Assembly (NCBI GenBank): GCA_002423325.1
Contig: DIVQ01000081.1
Coordinates: 386-16,703, forward strand
Direction: 5' to 3'
Origin: Anaerolineales bacterium UBA6128
GTDB lineage: Bacteria; Chloroflexota; Anaerolineae; UBA1429
Length of the DNA: 16,318 bases
Every line of letters starts with the position of its first letter. Within the stretch, counting starts at the first letter, position 1. A model generated the notes under the pieces. The model was not told where the DNA came from, did no database searches, and saw nothing but the letters and a program-made list of their open reading frames with translations. Made by a program: the position numbers and the translations under genes. This document shows positions 6,673-12,465 of the stretch, piece after piece.

Positions 6673-7242
6673 CTAGTCCTGCTGAAAGGTGACCCCCGTC
6701 AGCGCAGGCCGCGTGCCTTTATACTCGGTCACAAACCGAACATGGTCTTGTCGAGACGCAAAGTGAGATAGCACGCCACATGTCTTTGGGAGGGTCCCGA
6801 CACGCAATCCGGCGTAGTCGCGATAACTGGAATACATCCAGTCCTCTGGCTCCCGTACCAGGCCAGCCCAGACGGGGTTCAGGTGGACGTACGCTGTGAG
6901 CTGCAAGAGCTGGTTGTCTTCCACGACGCGTTTCGCGGCGAACGGCCCCTGGAATAGTGGTCCAACACGGTTCTGCTCTCTGTTTATGGCCTTGGTGTAT
7001 GAGACAACTAGAGGCTGCATCACCTCTGTTCCCAAGGCACTGGTATGTGACAGCAGAATCAGGTGGTAGTGATTGGGCATTAGACAGTAGGCGACCACAT
7101 CCGACAGATCGGGTCGACAGTATTTACGAACGCGCTGTAGAAAAAAGAGCCAGTTGGCATCAGTGTAAAAGATGCGGTGGCGCATCACACCTCGATTGTA
7201 GATGTGGTAGAAGCAGCCCGACTCAAAGGCTTGCTTTCGCAT
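6673..7242 (-). CDS. REP-associated tyrosine transposase (RAYT, Y1/HUH family)
   Basis: Protein of 189 residues from ATG 7242, preceded by ACGGAG at a nine-base distance; an in-frame TTG at 7260 would add six. The N-terminus GCFYHIYNRGV (9-19) is the first strand of the Y1 fold. MPNHYHLIL holds the HUH pair His58 and His60. VVSYTKAINR holds Tyr82, aligned with the catalytic tyrosine helix. The tail has LFQGPF, YVHLNPVWAGLV and the WMYSSYRDY motif typical of RAYTs. These enzymes nick single-stranded REP hairpins through a 5'-phosphotyrosine link and are usually domesticated single-copy genes rather than mobile insertion sequences. All key residues are present, so it is probably functional. The gene is visibly less GC-rich than its neighbours, which suggests acquisition. 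It separates the heliorhodopsin and SDR genes. Confidence 0.9.
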   Translation of the reverse strand: MRKQAFESGCFYHIYNRGVMRHRIFYTDANWLFFLQRVRKYCRPDLSDVVAYCLMPNHYHLILLSHTSALGTEVMQPLVVSYTKAINREQNRVGPLFQGPFAAKRVVEDNQLLQLTAYVHLNPVWAGLVREPEDWMYSSYRDYAGLRVGTLPKTCGVLSHFASRQDHVRFVTEYKGTRPALTGVTFQQD

Positions 7243-7247
7243 CACAC

Positions 7248-7306
7248 GCTGCTCCGTCAAGTTCTGCTACACAGCCGACCTAGACCCGATAGTCATTCGG
7301 AGCAGC
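7248..7306. repeat. 9-bp inverted repeat at the 5' end of the RAYT gene
   Basis: GCTGCTCCG (7248-7256) and CGGAGCAGC (7298-7306) are perfect inverted repeats 41 bases apart. One arm contains the RAYT ribosome binding site; the other begins one base after the SDR stop codon. In the - strand transcript it could form a long-looped hairpin closing the SDR message and hiding the RAYT binding site, or it may mark the insertion boundary. Confidence 0.5.
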
Positions 7307-7307
7307 C

Positions 7308-8132
7308 TTACTGCCGCCCCTCGGTGGCCTGCATGATCTCCCACGCGAGCGTGTCCTGCACTTTGAGCGTCATGCCGCCGTCCAGCACTAGCGTGTTGCC
7401 GGTGATGTAACCGGCGTCATCCGAGGCCAGAAACAGCGCCGCCCGGGCGATCTCGATCGCGTAGGCCGGCCTGCCCAGCAGCGGATACAGCCTGGCCTCG
7501 ATGGCACGCTGCTCCGGGTGAGCCTCGAGTGCGGCCGAGTACTGCTCCTCGTTTTCCGGCAGGATGGTGCCGCCCGGGCAGATGGCGTTGACGCGGATGT
7601 TGTGCGCGCCGTACTCCACCGCCATCTGGCGCGTCAGGTGCAACAGCCCCGCCTTGACGGTCGAATAGGGCGCGTTGTGCGTGCGCGCCAGCAGACCATG
7701 GATCGAAGAGATGTTGATGATCGAGCCCCCGCCCGCCTTGATCATCTCGGGGATAGCGTACTTGCACGCCAGAAAGGTGGCCGTCAGCGACACGTCCAGG
7801 GCATGCTGCCAGTCCTCCAGGCTCAACTCGGTGACCGAGTCGCTCTTGCCCGACCAGGCATTGTTCATCAGGATGTCGAGCCGGCCCCACGTGTCGACGG
7901 CAAAGCGCACCAGCGCCTGCAGGTCGTCCGGCTCGGTCACGTCGTTCTTGAGGAACAGCGCCTCGCCGCCGGCAGCGCGAATGTCGGCGGCCACCTGCTC
8001 CCCGCGCTCCTCCCGCCGACCGCTGACCAGCACGCACGCGCCCTCCTGTGCAAAGACCTCCGCCGTCCTGCGCCCAATGCCCGAGGTCGACCCCGTGATG
8101 ATCGCCACCTTGCCCGCCAGACGTCCTGCCAT
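7308..8132 (-). CDS. classical short-chain dehydrogenase/reductase (SDR)
   Basis: Protein of 274 residues with a Rossmann fold. The dinucleotide loop is TGSTSGIG (13-20). SGRR at 37-40 suggests NADP(H) preference. NDVT with Asp64 contacts the adenine. NNAW (90-93) replaces the usual NNAG. Active-site residues are Ser143 in ISSIHG, Tyr156 and Lys160 in YSTVK, followed by the RVNAICPGG loop. The catalytic Asn of helix 4 appears replaced by Ser115 (DVSLTATF), a difference seen in some subfamilies. The C-terminus ITGNTLVLDGGMTL is the usual family end. It oxidises or reduces an alcohol/ketone pair; the substrate cannot be told. The start at 8132 has a strong AGGAGGT five bases upstream and begins right at the first strand, so longer in-frame starts are rejected. 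It is divergent from the response regulator gene. Confidence 0.9.
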   Translation of the reverse strand: MAGRLAGKVAIITGSTSGIGRRTAEVFAQEGACVLVSGRREERGEQVAADIRAAGGEALFLKNDVTEPDDLQALVRFAVDTWGRLDILMNNAWSGKSDSVTELSLEDWQHALDVSLTATFLACKYAIPEMIKAGGGSIINISSIHGLLARTHNAPYSTVKAGLLHLTRQMAVEYGAHNIRVNAICPGGTILPENEEQYSAALEAHPEQRAIEARLYPLLGRPAYAIEIARAALFLASDDAGYITGNTLVLDGGMTLKVQDTLAWEIMQATEGRQ

Positions 8133-8165
8133 CGCGCACCTCCTAGAGATTGTGGTTGCGCTCCA

Positions 8166-8193
8166 AGTATAGCGACTGGGTCGCGACTGTCCA
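8166..8193 (-). promoter_or_regulatory. sigma70-type promoter of the SDR gene with internal direct repeat
   Basis: On the - strand TGGACA (8193-8188) and TATACT (8171-8166) are 16 bases apart, close to consensus, with a start near 8159. Between them, read on the + strand, GCGACTG occurs at 8172-8178 and again at 8183-8189, an exact repeat with an 11-base period. This is the spacing expected of OmpR-family regulator half-sites, and such a regulator is encoded divergently next door. Confidence 0.6.
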
Positions 8194-8238
8194 TTCGTCA
8201 GAGGCGCGGCATCTGCGTCCAGCCCGCTGACCGCACGG

Positions 8239-8266
8239 TTACTGAACACTTTCTTCATAATATGCT
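8239..8266 (+). promoter_or_regulatory. possible promoter of the two-component operon
   Basis: TTACTG at 8239-8244 and TATGCT at 8261-8266 are 16 bases apart, in a short AT-rich patch (about 8248-8274) of an otherwise GC-rich gap. The leader to the ATG at 8407 would be about 135 bases. The match to consensus is modest. Confidence 0.35.
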
Positions 8267-8296
8267 CATAATTGCGTGCTACCGTTGCTGTCAGGG

Positions 8297-8347
8297 GTCG
8301 CTCAGTCGGCGGAGGCGTAAGCTTTGCCAAGCCGATGACGGAGCGAC
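8297..8347 (+). other. potential leader hairpin before the response regulator gene
   Basis: GTCGCTC (8297-8303) pairs with GAGCGAC (8341-8347), and inside it CGGC (8307-8310) pairs with GCCG (8331-8334). If the upstream promoter is right, this lies in the 5' leader of the response regulator mRNA. It matches no riboswitch class I recognise. Confidence 0.3.
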
Positions 8348-8406
8348 GCAAGTTCAGTTCTGTTGCCAGGCTGCGCCTCGGCAGCGCCTCATATGGAGTT
8401 GAACCG

Positions 8407-9090
8407 ATGGCTGACACAATTCTGGTGGTGGATGACGAAGAGCGCCTGCGTTCGCTGCTGCGCGCCTATCTGACGCAGGAGGGCTACCACGTCCTCACGG
8501 CCGGCGACGGCCTGGAGGCGTTGCACCTCGCGCGCCAGCAGAAGCCCGACCTCATCATCCTGGACATCATGATGCCCGGCATGGACGGCCTCGAGTTCCT
8601 CAAGCAATACCGCGCGCGCGATCAGGGAGCTCCGGTGATCGTGCTGACGGCCCGCGTGGATGAGGCCGACATGGTGCTGGGGCTGGAGTTGGGCGCCGAT
8701 GACTATGTCACCAAGCCCTTCAGCCCGCGCGTGTTGGTGGCGCGCGTGCGCGCGGCCCTGCGACGCGCCGGCCTGCAGGCTCCGGCCGCCGTCGTGCTTC
8801 GCGCCGCCGATGTATTGGTGGACCGCGACGCCCACCGCGTGACGGTGGCCGGGCGGCCCGTGGAGCTGACCCCCTCCGAGTTCGACCTGCTCTCGGCCCT
8901 GATGAGCGCCCCCGGGCGCGTCCATACGCGCTCAGAGCTGCTGGAGCAGGTGCAGGGCGTGGCCTACGAGGGCTACGAGCGCACCATCGACGTGCACATC
9001 CGCAACCTCCGTTGTAAGATCGAGCAGGACTCGCGCCACCCGCGCTATATCGAGACCGTCTATGGCGTGGGTTATCGCTTTGTAGGGTGA
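8407..9090 (+). CDS. OmpR/PhoB-family response regulator
   Basis: Protein of 227 residues. The receiver domain (1-~120) has the acidic pair Asp9-Asp10 in VVDDEE, phospho-acceptor Asp53 in LDIMMPGMDG, switch Thr81 in VLTAR and Lys103 in VTKPFSP. The C-terminal winged-helix domain (~130-227) begins at ADVLVDRDAHRVTVAG, has the LTPSEFDLLSALM segment and the recognition-helix stretch TIDVHIRNLRCKIE, and ends YIETVYGVGYRFVG. It is a DNA-binding transcription factor activated by phosphorylation. The start at 8407 follows GGAG by eight bases and begins directly at the first receiver strand; the in-frame ATG at 8272 would add 45 unrelated residues. The kinase gene follows almost without a gap, so it is the natural partner. 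Confidence 0.95.
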   Translation: MADTILVVDDEERLRSLLRAYLTQEGYHVLTAGDGLEALHLARQQKPDLIILDIMMPGMDGLEFLKQYRARDQGAPVIVLTARVDEADMVLGLELGADDYVTKPFSPRVLVARVRAALRRAGLQAPAAVVLRAADVLVDRDAHRVTVAGRPVELTPSEFDLLSALMSAPGRVHTRSELLEQVQGVAYEGYERTIDVHIRNLRCKIEQDSRHPRYIETVYGVGYRFVG

Positions 9091-9095
9091 TACAC

Positions 9096-10490
9096 ATGCA
9101 CTCGCTGGCGTACAAAATGACGCTCGCCTTCCTGCTCGTCGGGCTGGTGGGGGTGGGGCTGGCGGCCGTGCTCATAGCCGCGAACACCACGCGCGAGTTC
9201 CACAGCTTTGTCGACGCCCAGGCGCGCGCCGACATGGTAGCGCGCTGGACACAGTACTATGTGCTGCGCGGCAGTTGGGAGGGCACCGGCGAGGCCCTGC
9301 CGTTTATCATGCCGGATGCGGAGCCACCCAGCGCTGAGCGCACGCTCGACCGGCGTCCGTCGCCCTACCCGCGCCAGGCGCCGGTCTACCCGCTGGTCGT
9401 GGACGCCGAAGGACTGGCCGTCTTTGCGGCGGCGGGCTTCGCCGCCGGCCAGCCGGTGCCCGAGACCATCACGCGCGATGGCCTGCCGATTGCGGCGAAT
9501 GGCGAGACCGTCGGCACGCTGGTGATGTTCGATCAGCCGTGGCCCGAGGCCGTGCCGCGCACCAGCTTTTTAACGCGCTTTTGGCGCGTGCTCTACTGGG
9601 GCGCGGCGGGCGCGGTGCTGCTGGCCCTGGCCCTTGGCGTGCTTTTCTCGCGGCGGCTGACCCGTTCGCTGCGCGAACTGACTGTCGCCGCCGAGTCGAT
9701 GGCCAGCGGCGAACTGCAGCACAGCATTCCCGTGCGCTCGAACGACGAGGTGGGCGAGCTGACGTGCGCCTTTAACCACATGAGCGCCGACTTGACGCGC
9801 GCCCAGCAGTTGCGGCGCCAGATGACCGCCGACGTGGCCCACGAGCTGCGCACCCCGCTGAGCCTGGTGCTGGGTCACGCTGAGGCGCTGCGCGACGGCG
9901 TCATCCCGCCTTCCGAGGAGACCTTTGGCATCATCCACGACGAGGCCCAGCGGCTGGCGCGCCTCGTGGCCGACCTGCGCACCCTCTCGCTCTCAGACGC
10001 CGGAGAGCTGCCGCTCGACCGCCAGCCGGTCTCAGCCGGCGACCTGCTGGCGCAGACCGCCGCCGCGTTTGCCGCGCCCGCCCGTGAGCAGCGCGTCACG
10101 CTGCGTACCAAAGCCGACGCCAACCTGCCCGAAGTGCTGGCCGACGCCGACCGCATCGCCCAGGTGCTGGCCAATCTGGTGAGCAACGCCCTGCGCTACT
10201 CGCCGTCGGGAGCCGAGATCGTGTTGAGCGCCTCGTGTCGGGGCGATGCGGTGCGCTTTGCAGTGGACGACAACGGACCGGGCATCGCGCCCGAGGATCT
10301 GCCCTACGTGTTCGAGCGCTTCTATCGCTCCGACAAGTCGCGCTCGCGCGAGCGCGACAGCACGGGGCTGGGCCTGGCCATCGCGCGTTCGATCATCGAG
10401 GGGCACGGCGGCCGTCTGGACGTCCAGAGTACGCCCGGGCATGGCGCCACTTTTGGTTTCTCCCTGCCGATCGCGCCCATCTCCATCTGA
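9096..10490 (+). CDS. HAMP-domain sensor histidine kinase
   Basis: Protein of 464 residues from ATG 9096, with AGGG eight bases upstream; GTG 9087, overlapping the regulator stop, is an alternative. Membrane helix 1 spans ~8-29, followed by an extracytoplasmic sensor region of ~135 residues, then membrane helix 2 at ~163-184. HAMP follows at ~185-238, the HisKA helix with His249 in DVAHELRTPLSL, and the ATPase domain: N-box NLVSNALRYSP (Asn364), G1 DNGPGI (392-397), F-box YVFERFY and G2 STGLGLAIA. It autophosphorylates on His249 and passes the phosphate to the adjacent regulator. The layout resembles BaeS-type envelope kinases. The sensor region has no domain I recognise, so the signal is unknown. 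Confidence 0.94.
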   Translation: MHSLAYKMTLAFLLVGLVGVGLAAVLIAANTTREFHSFVDAQARADMVARWTQYYVLRGSWEGTGEALPFIMPDAEPPSAERTLDRRPSPYPRQAPVYPLVVDAEGLAVFAAAGFAAGQPVPETITRDGLPIAANGETVGTLVMFDQPWPEAVPRTSFLTRFWRVLYWGAAGAVLLALALGVLFSRRLTRSLRELTVAAESMASGELQHSIPVRSNDEVGELTCAFNHMSADLTRAQQLRRQMTADVAHELRTPLSLVLGHAEALRDGVIPPSEETFGIIHDEAQRLARLVADLRTLSLSDAGELPLDRQPVSAGDLLAQTAAAFAAPAREQRVTLRTKADANLPEVLADADRIAQVLANLVSNALRYSPSGAEIVLSASCRGDAVRFAVDDNGPGIAPEDLPYVFERFYRSDKSRSRERDSTGLGLAIARSIIEGHGGRLDVQSTPGHGATFGFSLPIAPISI

Positions 10491-10504
10491 TCCCCAAGTG
10501 TCCC

Positions 10505-10535
10505 TTACACAATCCACACATCCTGCCGCTAGAAT
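10505..10535 (+). promoter_or_regulatory. promoter region of the secreted repeat protein with ACACA direct repeat
   Basis: TAGAAT at 10530-10535 is a good -10 element. TTACAC at 10505-10510 could be a weak -35 with a long 19-base spacer. ACACAATCC (10507-10515) is followed directly by ACACATCC (10516-10523), giving a nine-base repeat placed where an activator of the OmpR family would bind. The weak -35 fits activator dependence. Confidence 0.45.
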
Positions 10536-10583
10536 GAGGGCGTGAGGTTTGATACGTCATCAACCCGCACGCCATACTTTTCG

Positions 10584-10591
10584 AAGGAGGT
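10584..10591 (+). promoter_or_regulatory. strong ribosome binding site of the secreted repeat protein
   Basis: AAGGAGGT lies six bases before the ATG at 10598, a near-perfect match to the 16S tail and the strongest + strand site in the window. It suggests high expression. Confidence 0.75.
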
Positions 10592-10597
10592 ACTCTG

Positions 10598-11533
10598 ATG
10601 AACAAGCATCTACGCAAACTGGGTCTGGCCGTGGCTGTGACCGCGGTGATGGGACTGGCTGGCGGCAGCCTCGTTCTGGCGCAGGCGCCAGACGCCGTCC
10701 CGCAAACCGAGTCGGTAGCCCCCGGCTCGATGTGGGGTCGAATGAAGGGTGCGTTCGAACGCGCCTGGGGCCGCGGTCTGGGCTCGGACGTCCAGCGCGA
10801 AACCATCGCCGAGGCGTTGGGCCTGACGGTGGAAGAGCTCGAGGCCGAGCTGGAATCCGGCAAGAGCCTGGCCGACCTGGCCGAGGAAAAGGGCGTTGAT
10901 CTCCAGGCGATCTACGACGCCGCCGCAGCTGCGCGAACCGCCTCGCAACGGCAGAACCTCGAAGATCAGGTGGCCAGCGGCGACCTGACACAGGACAAGG
11001 CCGACTGGCTGATCGAGGGCCAGGAGCAGGGCTTCTCTCCCAACGTGTTGGGACGCGTGGGCGCCAGGGGCAGCTCGACCGAGGACACGCGCGAGACCCT
11101 GGCCGAGATTCTGGGCCTGACCGCTGACGAACTCAAGCTGCAGGCCTGGGGCGGGCGCAATATCGAGGACCTGGCCGAGCGCGCCGGCGTGACCGTGGAA
11201 GAGGTCGAGGCCGCGCTTGAGACCGCGCGCGACGCGGCGCTGCGCACGCGCATCGCAGACGCGGTGGCCGCGGGCGAGATGACGCAGGCCGAGGCTGACT
11301 GGCTGATCGAGGGGCTCGACAACGGCTATATCGGCGAAGGGGCCGCCTATGGCATGGGCGCTGAGCGTGGCGCTCGCCCCGAGCGCGGCATCGGCGCCGC
11401 GACCGGCCCTGCTGAGCGAGATGGCGCCACGGGGCGCGGCAGTCGCGGTCGGGGTGGCATGGGCATGTCGGGCACGCGCGGTGGCACCGGCGACTGCTTG
11501 AGCGACACCGTCACGAGCGACGGCATCGCCTAG
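10598..11533 (+). CDS. secreted protein with two ~80-residue helical repeats
   Basis: Protein of 311 residues. Residues 1-29 are a signal peptide: basic NKHLRK, a hydrophobic stretch, and a VLA site before Gln30. Two homologous repeats follow, ~67-146 and ~165-246. Each has RETxAExLGLT, an acidic helix, a (K/R)xxxDLAE segment, and ends with a GxxTQxxADWLIEG motif. The first repeat carries GKSLADLAEEKGV, a pattern common in exported proteins of Actinobacteria, Firmicutes and Chloroflexota, usually annotated as hypothetical. The tail (~250-311) is Gly/Arg-rich, low in complexity, and has a single Cys300. No catalytic motif is visible. It lies 107 bases after the kinase gene on the same strand but has its own promoter-like region, so it is a plausible target and perhaps a modulator of that two-component system, in the manner of CpxP or Spy. 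That link is inference from context only. Confidence 0.8.
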   Translation: MNKHLRKLGLAVAVTAVMGLAGGSLVLAQAPDAVPQTESVAPGSMWGRMKGAFERAWGRGLGSDVQRETIAEALGLTVEELEAELESGKSLADLAEEKGVDLQAIYDAAAAARTASQRQNLEDQVASGDLTQDKADWLIEGQEQGFSPNVLGRVGARGSSTEDTRETLAEILGLTADELKLQAWGGRNIEDLAERAGVTVEEVEAALETARDAALRTRIADAVAAGEMTQAEADWLIEGLDNGYIGEGAAYGMGAERGARPERGIGAATGPAERDGATGRGSRGRGGMGMSGTRGGTGDCLSDTVTSDGIA

Positions 11534-11540
11534 GATCGGC

Positions 11541-11559
11541 GCCGCTCCGCAAGAGCGGC
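11541..11559 (+). terminator. small hairpin after the secreted repeat gene
   Basis: GCCGCTC (11541-11547) and GAGCGGC (11553-11559) are a perfect 7-bp stem with loop CGCAA, eight bases after the stop. No T-run follows, so termination by it alone is doubtful. Confidence 0.4.
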
Positions 11560-11582
11560 AGAGATACCGGTTGACGCCGTAC

Positions 11583-11618
11583 GACAAGGCGCCGCGGAGC
11601 ACTCCGCGGCGCCTTGTC
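11583..11618. terminator. 16-bp perfect hairpin between convergent genes
   Basis: GACAAGGCGCCGCGGA (11583-11598) and its exact complement (11603-11618) enclose the four-base loop GCAC. It lies between the secreted repeat gene and rsmG, 24 bases from the rsmG stop, and works on both strands. No T-tract follows, so it may be a bidirectional terminator of the kind common in GC-rich genomes, or an RNA stabiliser. Confidence 0.7.
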
Positions 11619-11642
11619 AGCTATTCGGTGTACGTCGGGCGC

Positions 11643-12401
11643 TCAATGCAGGGGGCGTTTGCTGGGGACGCCCACGCGCCGCGGGTAGGCCTCCGGTGTG
11701 CCGGCCAGCTTGTCCACCACCACCAGGTGATGATCGCGCCAGACGCCGGGCAGCGCCACCGGCTTGACGCAGGCCTCAGAGCCGCCCAATAAGCGGATCG
11801 CGCGCGTGGCCTGCTGCGCCTCGAGCGCCGCGCTCTCGCCCTTTTGCGCGATCATACGGCCGCCCAGCCTGCACAGCGGCAGGCAGTACTCTGCCAGCAC
11901 AGACAGGTGCGCCACCGCGCGCGCCAGCACCAGGTCGTACTTTTCGCGGTGCTCGGGCTGGCGGCCCACATTCTCCACGCGCGCGCTCAACACCTCCACG
12001 TCCGCCAGCGCCAGCGTCTTGACCATGTGCTCCAGAAAGGCAGCCTTTTTGCCGGTGGCCTCGATCAGCGTCAACCGCACTTCGGGCAACATGATCTTGA
12101 GCGGCAACCCGGGAAAGCCCGCGCCGCTGCCCACGTCGACCACCCGTAGCGCGCCCGTGGGATGCTGCAGCGGCATCGTATCGGGAATGGTGGGCGCCGC
12201 GCGCTTTTGCGGCAATGCCAGCAGGCAGGTGAGCGAATCCAAAAAGTGCTTTTGCTGCACCTCAGCATAGCCGGAAACGGCCGTCAGATTCAGCCGCTGG
12301 TTCCAGTCTTCCAGCTCGCGATAGTAGCGCTCAAACTGGGCCAGGTGCCGAGAGTCCAGCACCAGCCCCAGTTCTTTGGCGCCTTCGCGCAACAACTCCA
12401 T
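11643..12401 (-). CDS. rsmG: 16S rRNA (guanine-527-N7) methyltransferase RsmG
   Basis: Protein of 252 residues. The N-terminal helices WNQRLNLTAV (33-42) and KHFLDSLTCL (51-60) are diagnostic of RsmG/GidB. The SAM-binding motif VVDVGSGAGFPGLPLKI (87-103) follows, then LIEATGKKAAFLEHM and a DLVLARAVAHL segment. The C-terminus PRRVGVPSKRPL is the usual family end. It methylates G527 in the decoding region of 16S rRNA using S-adenosylmethionine; loss gives low-level streptomycin resistance in studied bacteria. A short insertion (~66-82) precedes the SAM motif. ATG 12401 aligns with the family N-terminus and has GGTGAG seven bases upstream; GTG 12446 is an in-frame alternative that would sit 19 bases after the oxidase stop. 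It is the last gene of a - strand cluster. Confidence 0.95.
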   Translation of the reverse strand: MELLREGAKELGLVLDSRHLAQFERYYRELEDWNQRLNLTAVSGYAEVQQKHFLDSLTCLLALPQKRAAPTIPDTMPLQHPTGALRVVDVGSGAGFPGLPLKIMLPEVRLTLIEATGKKAAFLEHMVKTLALADVEVLSARVENVGRQPEHREKYDLVLARAVAHLSVLAEYCLPLCRLGGRMIAQKGESAALEAQQATRAIRLLGGSEACVKPVALPGVWRDHHLVVVDKLAGTPEAYPRRVGVPSKRPLH

Positions 12402-12465
12402 CGCCACGCTCACCGCACTCCCACCGACCTCTTTCGCACGCGCCACATTCTGCCCTGTCGGCAGG

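Noticed and set aside
6673..7242. Complete IS200/IS605 insertion sequence
   Set aside because: No TnpB/IscB gene or typical left and right ends are seen; the protein has RAYT features and a REP-type hairpin instead.
7518..8402. Open frame of 294 codons on the + strand opposite the SDR gene
   Set aside because: The SDR frame holds all family motifs; the opposite frame has none and runs through the SDR promoter.
8272..8406. Longer N-terminus of the response regulator from ATG 8272
   Set aside because: The added 45 residues resemble no receiver extension, overlap the likely leader, and ATG 8407 has a good ribosome binding site at the first receiver strand.
10437..10450. Dispersed copy of the left-edge repeat (GGGCATGGCGCCAC)
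   Set aside because: It lies in the kinase G2-box region encoding PGHGAT, a conserved motif, so the identity is most simply coincidence of codon choice.
11571..11792. Small + strand gene between the convergent units
   Set aside because: It would be translated through the 16-bp hairpin and the 3' end of rsmG, has no ribosome binding site and no recognisable product.
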